From: an uncultured Bacillota bacterium
Lineage (GTDB): Bacteria > Bacillota_I > Bacilli_A > Erysipelotrichales > Erysipelotrichaceae
Length of the DNA stretch: 19,920 nucleotides
Assembly: GCA_937919165.1 (NCBI GenBank)
Contig: CALFPO010000092.1
Coordinates: 1-19,920, forward strand
Direction: 5' to 3'
Shown here: positions 1 through 6,433 of the stretch, one piece after another
Layout of the letters: every line of letters begins with the position of its first letter
How positions within the stretch are numbered: position 1 is the first letter of the stretch
Notes under the pieces: model-generated
Seen by the model: only the letters and a program-made list of their open reading frames with translations
The model's database searches: none
Told to the model about the DNA's origin: nothing
Made by a program: the position numbers and the translations under genes

Positions 1-720
1 GTCCTCAACCCCGGCGAGATTGCTGCCACCGCAGGCACCTCGGGTGTCGTGTATGGTGTGCTGGGCCGCGTGGGTTACGACCCCCAGAGCCGCGTGAACA
101 CGTTTGCTCATGTCAACCATCAGGCCGATGCTCCCCGTCTCGGCGTGCTCCTCTGCATCAACGGCACGGGTTGCCTCAACAGCTGGATGCGCCGCAACGT
201 GGCACCCGAAGGTCTCTCGTATCAGGACATGAATGTCCTTGCCGACAGCGTGCCCATCGGCAGCGACGGGCTCAGCATCCTGCCCTTCGGCAACGGTGCC
301 GAGCGCGTGCTGGGCAACCAGGACGTCGGCTGCAGCATCCACGGCCTTAACTTCAACGTCCACACCCGCTCCCATCTGCTGCGTGCCGCTCAGGAAGGCA
401 TCGTCTTCTCGTTCAAGTACGGCATGGAGATTATGGAGCAGATGGGCATGCACATCACCACCATCCATGCCGGCCACGCCAACATGTTCCTCAACCCCAT
501 GTTCCGCTCCACGCTGGCTGGCATCACCGGTGCCACCATCGAGCTCTTCGATACCGACGGCAGCGTAGGTGCAGCCAAGGGCGCTGGCCTGGGTGCCGGC
601 ATCTATGCCGACGCCGCCGAGGCTTTCGCCACCCTGGAGAAGCTCAGCGTCATCGAACCCGTCACGGTCGACGTTCCTGCCTACACCGAGGCCTACGAAC
701 GCTGGAAGGCTCTGCTTTAA
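1..720 (+). CDS. xylB: Xylulokinase, C-terminal part (5' end outside window)
   Basis: FGGY-family sugar kinase that phosphorylates D-xylulose to xylulose 5-phosphate with ATP. The frame is open from base 1 and gives 239 residues. The start is outside the window, so the GTG at 49 is not a real start. Visible signatures are the glycine-rich phosphate-binding stretch (GEIAATAGTSGVVYG, about residues 6-20), the NTFAHVNH segment, the LCINGTGCLNSWM segment, and the C-terminal GAGLGAGIYA helix region typical of the second actin-like FGGY domain. Codons are strongly GC-biased (GCC, CTC, GGC), unlike everything after base ~1020. A xylose isomerase start follows after 50 bases, matching the xylB-xylA order of Bacteroides and Prevotella. 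Family assignment is firm; the Bacteroidales origin is inferred from protein similarity and codon style. Confidence 0.9.
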   Translation, partial: VLNPGEIAATAGTSGVVYGVLGRVGYDPQSRVNTFAHVNHQADAPRLGVLLCINGTGCLNSWMRRNVAPEGLSYQDMNVLADSVPIGSDGLSILPFGNGAERVLGNQDVGCSIHGLNFNVHTRSHLLRAAQEGIVFSFKYGMEIMEQMGMHITTIHAGHANMFLNPMFRSTLAGITGATIELFDTDGSVGAAKGAGLGAGIYADAAEAFATLEKLSVIEPVTVDVPAYTEAYERWKALL

Positions 721-770
721 TCAGTCTGATATCTACAAATAACATATTTAACCCTTAAAAAATCAACACT

Positions 771-1610
771 ATGGCAAAAGAGTATTTTCCTGGAATAGGA
801 AAAATTAAGTTTGAAGGCAAGGACAGCAAGAATCCGCTGGCCTATCGTTACTACGATGCCGATAAGGTCATCATGGGCAAGAAGATGAGCGAGTGGCTCA
901 AGTTCGCCATGGCATGGTGGCACACCCTCTGCGCAGAAGGTTCCGACCAGTTCGGCCCTGGCACCAAGTCATTCCCCTGGAACGGCGCCGCATGCCCCGT
1001 TCAGGCTGCCAAGGACAAGCTAGCTGAGTATAATCTTGAACTAGATGACTCAAGGATCAGCTGGGAACTGACTGACGATATAGAAAAGGATCTGATCGTT
1101 TCATCTTCTCCAAATGCAGAAGAAGAAGTCGAGAAGGGAGCCAAGATAAGAGTTACTGTCTCTCTTGGAACCTATTCAATTCTTAAGGACTATAAAGGTT
1201 TTAACTACAGAGATGCAGAAGAAGAGCTGAAACGGCTCAATTTCATCGTCAAGAGAAATCCAGTCGCATCCGATGACGTTGAAGCGGGAAAGATCATTTC
1301 TCAAAGCATGGAACCTGGCACGAAATACAATCCAGAAATCAATAATGAGATTACTTTGAATTATTCTCAAGACACAAGCTTCCAGATTCCACTAGAACTG
1401 CTAGGAAAATCGATAGAAGATGTCATTGATTATTTCAATGAAGAAGGAATCGAATTTGAGCTTCAGCCTCAGCCAGTATCTGAGTTTACCGATGAGGAGA
1501 CAAAAGAGTCAAAGCCTAATACGCTTATACGTACCGATCCTGAATTAGGGTCTTATTATAATCAGAAAGACAATATTAAAGTAAAGATATATTACTACGA
1601 AGGAGATTAG
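771..1610 (+). CDS. Chimeric frame: xylose isomerase N-terminus joined to PASTA domains of a PrkC-type kinase
   Basis: The 279-residue frame has two unrelated halves. Residues 1 to about 82 are the start of a Bacteroidales xylose isomerase (MAKEYFP start, EGKDSKNPLAY, WLKFAMAWWHTL) in GC-rich codons. From about residue 84 the codons turn AT-rich and the protein becomes tandem PASTA domains: about 84-131, 139-200 and 206-278, each with the pattern of a helix, a strand and a closing I-x-V strand. PASTA repeats are the extracellular muropeptide-sensing part of the Ser/Thr kinase PrkC/Stk1. The following rpe and opposite-strand rpmB match the Bacillus prkC-rsgA-rpe-rpmB neighbourhood, although rsgA is absent here. 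The isomerase half stops before its catalytic His and metal ligands. The PASTA half lacks a kinase domain and membrane anchor. No clear ribosome site precedes 771; an A-rich stretch does, as is usual in Bacteroidetes. Probably an artefact rather than a real protein. Confidence 0.85.
   Translation: MAKEYFPGIGKIKFEGKDSKNPLAYRYYDADKVIMGKKMSEWLKFAMAWWHTLCAEGSDQFGPGTKSFPWNGAACPVQAAKDKLAEYNLELDDSRISWELTDDIEKDLIVSSSPNAEEEVEKGAKIRVTVSLGTYSILKDYKGFNYRDAEEELKRLNFIVKRNPVASDDVEAGKIISQSMEPGTKYNPEINNEITLNYSQDTSFQIPLELLGKSIEDVIDYFNEEGIEFELQPQPVSEFTDEETKESKPNTLIRTDPELGSYYNQKDNIKVKIYYYEGD
1008..1030. other. Junction between GC-rich Bacteroidales DNA and AT-rich Bacillota DNA
   Basis: Base composition, codon choice and protein family all change within about 20 bases. 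To the left, codons such as GCC, CTC and GGC dominate and the protein is XylA. To the right, codons such as CTT, ATA and AGA dominate and the protein is a PASTA repeat. The crossover is somewhere in the AAGGACAAGCTAGCTGAG stretch, which could have supplied a short overlap shared by two templates. No integrase site, terminal repeat or insertion sequence is visible. Exact breakpoint uncertain by roughly 10 bases. Confidence 0.8.
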
Positions 1611-1615
1611 CATAT

Positions 1616-2266
1616 ATGATCATTTCACCTTCTGTTTTGTCCCTGCATTGGGATAGATTCAATGAAGAATTGGATCAGCTCAATAAACATGCAGAATGGC
1701 TTCATTATGATGTGATGGATGGCAATTTTGTGCCGAATATTTCATTTGGGCCTGATATTCTGAAGTATTTTCGCAAGAACAGTCCATTATTCATGGATGT
1801 TCATCTTATGGTGAATGATCCTGATTATTATAGTGAGGTTTTTGCTAAAGCCGGTGCTGATGCTTTGACTTTTCATTATGAAGCCTACAATGACATCGAT
1901 AGATGCAGAGATCTTCTGGACAAGATCCATTCTTTCTACATCAAGGCAGGCATATCGATAAATCCAAAAACTGAAGTAAAGGAAATTGAAAGCATATTGG
2001 ATAGATGCGATATCGTTCTGGTGATGTCAGTTCAGCCTGGTTATGGCGGTCAAAGTTTTATGCCTGACTCAATAGGAAAAATAAAACAGCTCAAGCAATA
2101 TCGTGATGAGCATAATCTGAACTACATCATAGAAGTGGATGGCGGTATCAATGACCAGAATGCTCATGATGTTCTGAATGCTGGCTGCGATGCATTGGTG
2201 GCGGGATCTTTTGTGTTCAAAGGGGATATCGGTACGCAGATACAGCTGCTTAGAAAAACGGCATAA
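1616..2266 (+). CDS. rpe: Ribulose-phosphate 3-epimerase
   Basis: Interconverts D-ribulose 5-phosphate and D-xylulose 5-phosphate in the cytosolic pentose phosphate pathway. The 216 residues have the usual length and TIM-barrel motifs: SPSVLS at 4-9, metal ligands His30 and Asp32 in LHYDVMDGNFVPN, His63 in DVHLMV, the VQPGYGGQSF loop at 139-148, and Asp175 in VDGGI. It begins 5 bases after the PASTA frame ends, with an AAGGAG ribosome site about 10 bases before the ATG, so in the source genome it is probably co-transcribed with the kinase gene. In Bacillus subtilis rsgA lies between prkC and rpe; here there is no room for it. Assignment is firm. Confidence 0.96.
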   Translation: MIISPSVLSLHWDRFNEELDQLNKHAEWLHYDVMDGNFVPNISFGPDILKYFRKNSPLFMDVHLMVNDPDYYSEVFAKAGADALTFHYEAYNDIDRCRDLLDKIHSFYIKAGISINPKTEVKEIESILDRCDIVLVMSVQPGYGGQSFMPDSIGKIKQLKQYRDEHNLNYIIEVDGGINDQNAHDVLNAGCDALVAGSFVFKGDIGTQIQLLRKTA

Positions 2267-2287
2267 AAAAACTTCCTTTCGGAAGTT
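2264..2287 (-). terminator. Intrinsic terminator of rpmB
   Basis: A perfect 7-bp stem (AACTTCC / GGAAGTT, loop TTTC) lies between the convergent rpe and rpmB ends. Read on the minus strand it is followed by seven T, so it terminates rpmB and overlaps the rpmB stop codon. On the plus strand the downstream bases are not T-rich, so it is a poor terminator for rpe. Confidence 0.85.
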
Positions 2288-2480
2288 AGGCTGCCTTCGC
2301 TTGATTCTTTAAAGTTCTTAGTGCGCGGGCAGAAACGCGAACCTTCATTGGTTTACCATCAACCATCATAGTTACCTTTTGAAGATTGACATTCCATTTA
2401 CGGCGTGTAGCACGAAGTGAATGTGAACGATTATTACCAGAAAGTTGTTTTTTACCAGTGATAGCACATACTCTTGACAT
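2286..2480 (-). CDS. rpmB: 50S ribosomal protein L28
   Basis: Structural protein of the large ribosomal subunit. The 64 residues match the family length and carry its start (MSRVCAITGKK), the NNRSHSLRATRRKW core at about 16-29, and the C-terminal RVSARALRTLKN helix. Only one Cys (Cys5) is present in the N-terminal region, so this looks like a zinc-free (C-minus) L28. An AAGGGGGC ribosome site sits about 8 bases before the ATG on the minus strand. A monocistronic rpmB facing the prkC-rpe cluster is also the arrangement in Bacillus. It is divergent from ftsA. Confidence 0.96.
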   Translation of the reverse strand: MSRVCAITGKKQLSGNNRSHSLRATRRKWNVNLQKVTMMVDGKPMKVRVSARALRTLKNQAKAA

Positions 2481-2515
2481 ACAGCTTGCCCCCTTTCTTA
2501 TTTCAACGCTTAATT

Positions 2516-2544
2516 AGTCTACCATATACAAATTATAAATGCAA
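2516..2544 (-). promoter_or_regulatory. Likely promoter of rpmB
   Basis: On the minus strand TTGCAT and TAGACT are 17 bases apart, and the -10 is preceded by TGG, an extended -10 arrangement. The predicted start near 2509 leaves a leader of about 28 bases with the ribosome site. A second possible -10 (TATAAT, plus positions 2532-2537) lies upstream, so the exact choice is uncertain. Confidence 0.5.
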
Positions 2545-2569
2545 TACATATAGAAAAATACGTTTATTA

Positions 2570-2578
2570 TGCTAAAAT
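2570..2578 (+). promoter_or_regulatory. Extended -10 promoter element just upstream of ftsA
   Basis: TGCTAAAAT (TGnTAAAAT) ends 7 bases before the ftsA ATG at 2586. No good -35 is visible 16-18 bases upstream, which extended -10 promoters tolerate. Transcription from here would begin at or next to the ATG, giving a leaderless mRNA. Confidence 0.5.
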
Positions 2579-2585
2579 TACTATT

Positions 2586-3845
2586 ATGAGTAAGAACATG
2601 AAACAGATTTATGCTGCCTTGGAATTGGGGAATGGTGACATAAAGATTCTTGTTGCCGAGTACTATAATACTCGTTTCAATATTATTAGAGTTGAAAAGG
2701 CTTTTTCGGCTGCCATAAATGACTTTAAGCTTGTTGATAAGGAGCTTTTCAAGAAGGATCTTAAGGGGTTATTCGAGAATGCATCCAATAAGATTGGTTC
2801 CAGAATTGAGAAGGTTATTCTTGTTCTTCCTAGCTACAATTTCAAGCGTTTTCCGCTGAGAAGTTCAGTAGTGCCAAATAACGGCATAGTAAGCAAAGCT
2901 GATATCGGAAGAGCGATATCCAATTCCTTGAGAGTAAAGGTAGACAGCGATGCGATGGTCGCCAATGCCGTAATTAACAGATATATCATCAATGGCATTC
3001 CTACAAGAAGAATGCCTGAAAATGAGGCTTGCAACGATATGCAGATCGATATTGATCTGCTATGCTGCAACAAGGAAATGGCCTATGAATATGTTTCGGC
3101 TATTGAAGAGACTGGCATTGAGATTCTTGATGTATGCCTAAACAGTTATGCTATCTGCAAGGAAGCCTCATTGCTGGAAGAGTCTTTGAAAGAAAACATC
3201 ATTCTTCTGGAGATCTGCAAGGATGTTACGTATTTAAGCCTGTTGTCTAAAGGCAAGATCATTTCGACAGAAGTTGTGTTTGAGGGAATTGACTGCATGG
3301 TTGATAAGGTGTTCAACCAAATGAGAATCCCAAGAAATGATATTCTCAAGCTTATAAAATATGATCTTGACTATAATGATGAATATCTGGATGATGTCAT
3401 CTATGCCTGGAGCGTCAAGAACGATACCAAGACTTTGACTGGCAGACAGCTAAATGAACTGGTTGAGAAGGAGCTTGACGACTATATAGAGAACCTTTCG
3501 ACTATGTGCAAGCCGATTCTTGACAATGGCGCTTCGATTGTAGTGACTGGCGAAGGAGCAGAGGTCAAGGCTTTGATCGGCAAGCTTGAGAATATAGTGG
3601 GTTCCAAGATCAGGATGTACTATCCTGAAACGATTGGCGTAAGAGATCCTGAATTTACAGCCATATATGGCTCGCTATATGCATATCGTGATAAAGTATT
3701 GTTAAATAATCTTTCAGTGAACTGTGTCGATCTGCAGGCTTATGATGAGCTCATAGAGGAAAGAGAGATCGATACCGAAGGAGAAACGATAACTACAAAG
3801 ATAAAGAATCTTTTTAAGCAGTATATGGATAGGGAGGACAACTGA
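2586..3845 (+). CDS. ftsA: Cell division protein FtsA, divergent
   Basis: Actin-like protein that ties FtsZ filaments to the membrane at the septum. The 419 residues fit the family. The end (TTKIKNLFKQYMDRED) forms an amphipathic helix expected to be the membrane tether, and DPEFTAIYGSLYAY at about 354-367 matches the conserved region near the FtsA C-terminus. The nucleotide-binding motifs are unusual: phosphate-1 reads LELGNGDIK (Glu13 where Asp is usual), phosphate-2 reads LEICKDVTY at about 208-216 in place of the Asp-x-Gly-Gly-x-Thr pattern, and the adenosine motif reads VVTGEGAEV at 319-327 with the second Gly replaced by Glu. ftsZ follows with a 1-base overlap, which makes the identity secure. 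No Shine-Dalgarno site precedes the ATG, and a second Met lies at codon 5. Confidence 0.9.
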   Translation: MSKNMKQIYAALELGNGDIKILVAEYYNTRFNIIRVEKAFSAAINDFKLVDKELFKKDLKGLFENASNKIGSRIEKVILVLPSYNFKRFPLRSSVVPNNGIVSKADIGRAISNSLRVKVDSDAMVANAVINRYIINGIPTRRMPENEACNDMQIDIDLLCCNKEMAYEYVSAIEETGIEILDVCLNSYAICKEASLLEESLKENIILLEICKDVTYLSLLSKGKIISTEVVFEGIDCMVDKVFNQMRIPRNDILKLIKYDLDYNDEYLDDVIYAWSVKNDTKTLTGRQLNELVEKELDDYIENLSTMCKPILDNGASIVVTGEGAEVKALIGKLENIVGSKIRMYYPETIGVRDPEFTAIYGSLYAYRDKVLLNNLSVNCVDLQAYDELIEEREIDTEGETITTKIKNLFKQYMDREDN

Positions 3846-4945
3846 TGAGTGACAAGCCTCAATACAATCAGGTAGCTAGAATCAAGGTATTTGGTGTCGG
3901 CGGTGCTGGATGCAATGCGGTAAACCGTATGGTGAATGATGGTGTACGCGGTGTTGATTTCTACGTCTGCAATACTGATATACAATCTCTGAATATCTCT
4001 AAATGCCAGAACAAGATCGTTCTTGGCAGAGAGCTTACTGGAGGATTGGGAGCTGGAGGCAATCCAGAAATAGGCCAAAAGGCCTGCCTTGAATCGCAAG
4101 AAGAAGTGAAGAAGGCTGTTAGCGGCGCTGATATGGTGTTCATTACCTGCGGTATGGGCGGCGGTACTGGAACTGGCGCTGCTCCATTGATAGCAAAATT
4201 CGCAAAAGAGATTGGTGCCCTAGTGGTAGGAATTGTCACCAGACCATTTGATTTCGAAGGCAGAAAGAGAATGGATCAGGCCAATGTAGGCATCGAAACA
4301 ATAAAGCAGTATGTTGATTCATTGATCATCGTTTCAAACAATCAGCTGCTCAACTACATCGGTAAGATTCCGATGTCAGAAGCCTTCAAGGAAGCTGACA
4401 ACGTGCTGAGACAGGGCGTTCAGACCATTACCGATCTGATTGCGGTTCCAGCATTCATCAACCTCGACTTTGCGGATATCCGTACTGTAATGGAAGGAAA
4501 GGGAACGGCCCTCATTGGCATCGGCATGGCTCAGGGCGAAAACAAGGCCAAGGAAGCTGCTTCTCGTGCGATCAAATCTCCGCTTCTTGAAGCCAATATC
4601 AAGGGAGCCAAATCGGCAATCATCAACGTTACAGGTGGACCTAACATCTCTCTGCAGGATTCATCTCTTGCAGTCGAATACATCAAGGAAGCAGCCGGAA
4701 ACGATATCGATATCATCTATGGTGTCGCCATCAACGATTCGCTTGGTGAGGCAATCATCGTTACCGTCATTGCCACTGGCTTCGATATGCCTAATGCTTC
4801 CCATTCATCTGAAACACCTGTGGAATTCATGTTCAGCAAGCGCGGTTTGGATGAGAATAGCGCTGATACAGAAAAGAACGAAGAAGTCATATTCAGAACC
4901 GACGAAGATGATGATGTTCCAAACTTCATAAAGGATCGCATCTAG
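3845..4945 (+). CDS. ftsZ: Cell division protein FtsZ
   Basis: Tubulin-like GTPase that forms the cytokinetic ring. The 366 residues contain the N-terminal GVGGAGCNAVNRM nucleotide loop (17-29), the tubulin signature GGGTGTG at 105-111, and the catalytic T7 loop NLDFADI, followed by a short acidic linker. The end, DDDVPNFIKDRI, is the conserved C-terminal peptide that binds FtsA. The start codon overlaps the ftsA stop (TGATG), with a strong GGGAGG site inside the end of ftsA, so the two are translationally coupled. Apart from this pair, no other division or wall-cluster gene (murG, ftsQ/divIB, sepF) is adjacent. Confidence 0.98.
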   Translation: MSDKPQYNQVARIKVFGVGGAGCNAVNRMVNDGVRGVDFYVCNTDIQSLNISKCQNKIVLGRELTGGLGAGGNPEIGQKACLESQEEVKKAVSGADMVFITCGMGGGTGTGAAPLIAKFAKEIGALVVGIVTRPFDFEGRKRMDQANVGIETIKQYVDSLIIVSNNQLLNYIGKIPMSEAFKEADNVLRQGVQTITDLIAVPAFINLDFADIRTVMEGKGTALIGIGMAQGENKAKEAASRAIKSPLLEANIKGAKSAIINVTGGPNISLQDSSLAVEYIKEAAGNDIDIIYGVAINDSLGEAIIVTVIATGFDMPNASHSSETPVEFMFSKRGLDENSADTEKNEEVIFRTDEDDDVPNFIKDRI

Positions 4946-4953
4946 TTATCAGC

Positions 4954-4986
4954 AAGGCATTGCCGATTAAGCAATGCCTTTTATAT
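4954..4986 (+). terminator. Terminator after ftsA-ftsZ
   Basis: A 10-bp perfect stem (AAGGCATTGC / GCAATGCCTT, loop CGATTAA) lies 9 bases after the ftsZ stop and runs into TTATAT. It closes the ftsAZ transcription unit. Confidence 0.8.
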
Positions 4987-4999
4987 AGCGTAGATTGAT

Positions 5000-5027
5000 T
5001 TGCATTAGTTTATGATTTTGCTATAAT
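5000..5027 (+). promoter_or_regulatory. Promoter of the CorC-like gene
   Basis: TTGCAT (5000-5005) and a perfect TATAAT (5022-5027) are 16 bases apart, and TGC directly precedes the -10, making an extended -10. The predicted start near 5034 gives a leader of about 90 bases, much longer than any other leader here except that of infC. Confidence 0.7.
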
Positions 5028-5040
5028 AATCTCATTGATT

Positions 5041-5126
5041 GAAAGGATGTGAATTTACTTTGCAAGATAATCCTTGCCCGAGTAGTCTGAATACACACAT
5101 CGCACTTCTAGATAGGAGTGTTTTTT
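5041..5126 (+). promoter_or_regulatory. Structured leader, candidate riboswitch or attenuator of unknown class
   Basis: Three elements are visible. GATGTG (5046-5051) can pair with CACATC (5096-5101) to close a domain. Inside it, GCAAG (5062-5066) pairs with CTTGC (5073-5077). Next, CACTTCT (5103-5109) pairs with AGGAGTG (5114-5120) around the loop AGAT and is followed by TTTTTT, an intrinsic terminator ending one base before the ATG. The 3' strand of this hairpin contains the ribosome site AGGAG. The segment GGA-T-GTG at 5045-5051 can instead pair with CACTTC (5103-5108) with one bulged T, which would break the terminator, so two exclusive folds are possible. I do not recognise the class. 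The fold is by eye and energies were not computed. Confidence 0.55.
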
Positions 5127-6398
5127 ATGAACAATAATACCATTCTTCTCATTCTGGTAGTTCTGGTGCTTTGCTACTCCTTTTTCAGTGCGAGCGAGAC
5201 TTCATTCTCTAGTCTCAATAAGATCAAGCTGAAGGCATTAGCCAATTCAGGCAACAAGAGGGCTGAAAAGACTCTGAAGCTGGCAGAAAGATTTCCAGCG
5301 CTGCTGACGACAATCCTGATCGGAAATACGATCGTGAATGTCGTATCGGCATCATTGGCTACAGTACTGTTTACCAATATCTATGGTGGCAATGGTGTTG
5401 CCATATCATCGGTTGTGATGACTCTGGTGATAATGATCATCGGGGAAATCATCCCCAAGAACATCGCCAAGTTCATTCCTGAACGTTTTTCGATGTCAGT
5501 GACCTGGATACTGAATATCCTGGTCTGGATTTTTTCGCCTTTGACATTCGTCATCAACAAGATGGACATACTGTTCACAAAGTTGTTCAAATGTGATGAC
5601 AGCGATTCGTTCTCGACTGATGAATTCATAACGATGGTTGAAGAAGCCAATGAAGATGGAGAATTCGAAGACCATGAAGCTAACCTTATAACGAATGCCC
5701 TTGAGTTTGAGGATCTTGATGTCGGTGAGATCTTTACACCAAGAATTGATGTCGTCGCAATAGACATCAACGAAGACAGCATTGAAGATATAGAGGTTCT
5801 ATATAGAGATTCTGGCTATTCCAGATTGCCGGTATATGACGATGATATCGATCATATCGTTGGCGTTCTTCTGGAAAAAGACTTCTACTATCATCTTTTC
5901 TATGAAAAATCTACAAACATCAAGGAAATCCTTAAGCCTGTAATATATACATCTCCGCAAGTAAAGATCTCTTCATTGCTGAAGCAGTTCCAGACTACAA
6001 AGACCCATATGGCCATTGTGGTTGATGAATATGGCGGAACTGAAGGCATAATCACAATGGAGGATATCCTGGAAGAGCTTGTAGGCGAGATCTATGACGA
6101 ACATGATGAAGTCATTGAATACTACAAGAAGCTTGATGATGATGCCTATCTGATCAAGGCTGATCTTGATATTGAAGATTTGTTTGAGCATTTCGAGATC
6201 GACTGCAATGAAGAATTTGAATTCAATACGACCTCGGCTTGGGTAATCGATACATTGGACAAGATTCCGTCGATTGGAGATAGCTTTGACTTCATGAATA
6301 TGCATATTGAAGTCACTGATGCCGATGAGAAAAAAGTCAATGAAATAAAGCTGACTTTCATGAACAAGGATGAAATGGATGATGAGGATGAGAAATAG
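5127..6398 (+). CDS. DUF21/CBS/CorC-HlyC family membrane transporter (probable divalent cation efflux)
   Basis: Membrane protein of 423 residues in the CNNM/CorC/YhdP (MpfA) family, whose studied members export Mg2+ or protect against it. Domain order: an N-terminal DUF21 membrane domain with hydrophobic segments at about 6-24, 62-84, 91-110 and 124-145, including the GEIIPKN motif; a CBS pair at about 190-315 (SGYSRLPVYDDDIDHIVG, then AIVVDEYGGTEGIITMEDILEELVG split over the second repeat); and a C-terminal CorC_HlyC domain at about 330-410. The ATG at 5127 is chosen over an in-frame GTG at 5118 because AGGAG lies 8 bases before it and the GTG is inside the leader hairpin. It is transcribed alone behind a structured leader and is followed by a terminator. 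The transported ion is not visible from the sequence. Confidence 0.9.
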   Translation: MNNNTILLILVVLVLCYSFFSASETSFSSLNKIKLKALANSGNKRAEKTLKLAERFPALLTTILIGNTIVNVVSASLATVLFTNIYGGNGVAISSVVMTLVIMIIGEIIPKNIAKFIPERFSMSVTWILNILVWIFSPLTFVINKMDILFTKLFKCDDSDSFSTDEFITMVEEANEDGEFEDHEANLITNALEFEDLDVGEIFTPRIDVVAIDINEDSIEDIEVLYRDSGYSRLPVYDDDIDHIVGVLLEKDFYYHLFYEKSTNIKEILKPVIYTSPQVKISSLLKQFQTTKTHMAIVVDEYGGTEGIITMEDILEELVGEIYDEHDEVIEYYKKLDDDAYLIKADLDIEDLFEHFEIDCNEEFEFNTTSAWVIDTLDKIPSIGDSFDFMNMHIEVTDADEKKVNEIKLTFMNKDEMDDEDEK

Positions 6399-6417
6399 TC
6401 TCATCCTTTTCTTTTTT
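6385..6417 (+). terminator. Terminator overlapping the end of the CorC-like gene
   Basis: A 9-bp stem (AGGATGAGA / TCTCATCCT, loop AATAG) followed by TTTCTTTTTT. The stop codon lies in the loop region. It separates this gene from rsmE, which starts only 16 bases after the T-tract. Confidence 0.85.
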
Positions 6418-6433
6418 AGGTTATCATTTAGAT

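Noticed and set aside
233..602. Long open frames on both strands inside xylB
   Set aside because: Low-complexity Ser/Ala/Pro-rich translations without ribosome sites, typical shadow frames in GC-rich DNA; xylB explains the region.
771..1610. Novel xylose isomerase-PASTA fusion protein
   Set aside because: Both halves lack their active parts, and the codon and GC shift coincides with the domain boundary; chimera is the simpler explanation.
4946..5126. Small peptide gene in the ftsZ-CorC gap
   Set aside because: The only ATG with a purine run before it (ATGTGA at 5047) stops immediately; RNA structure explains the region better.
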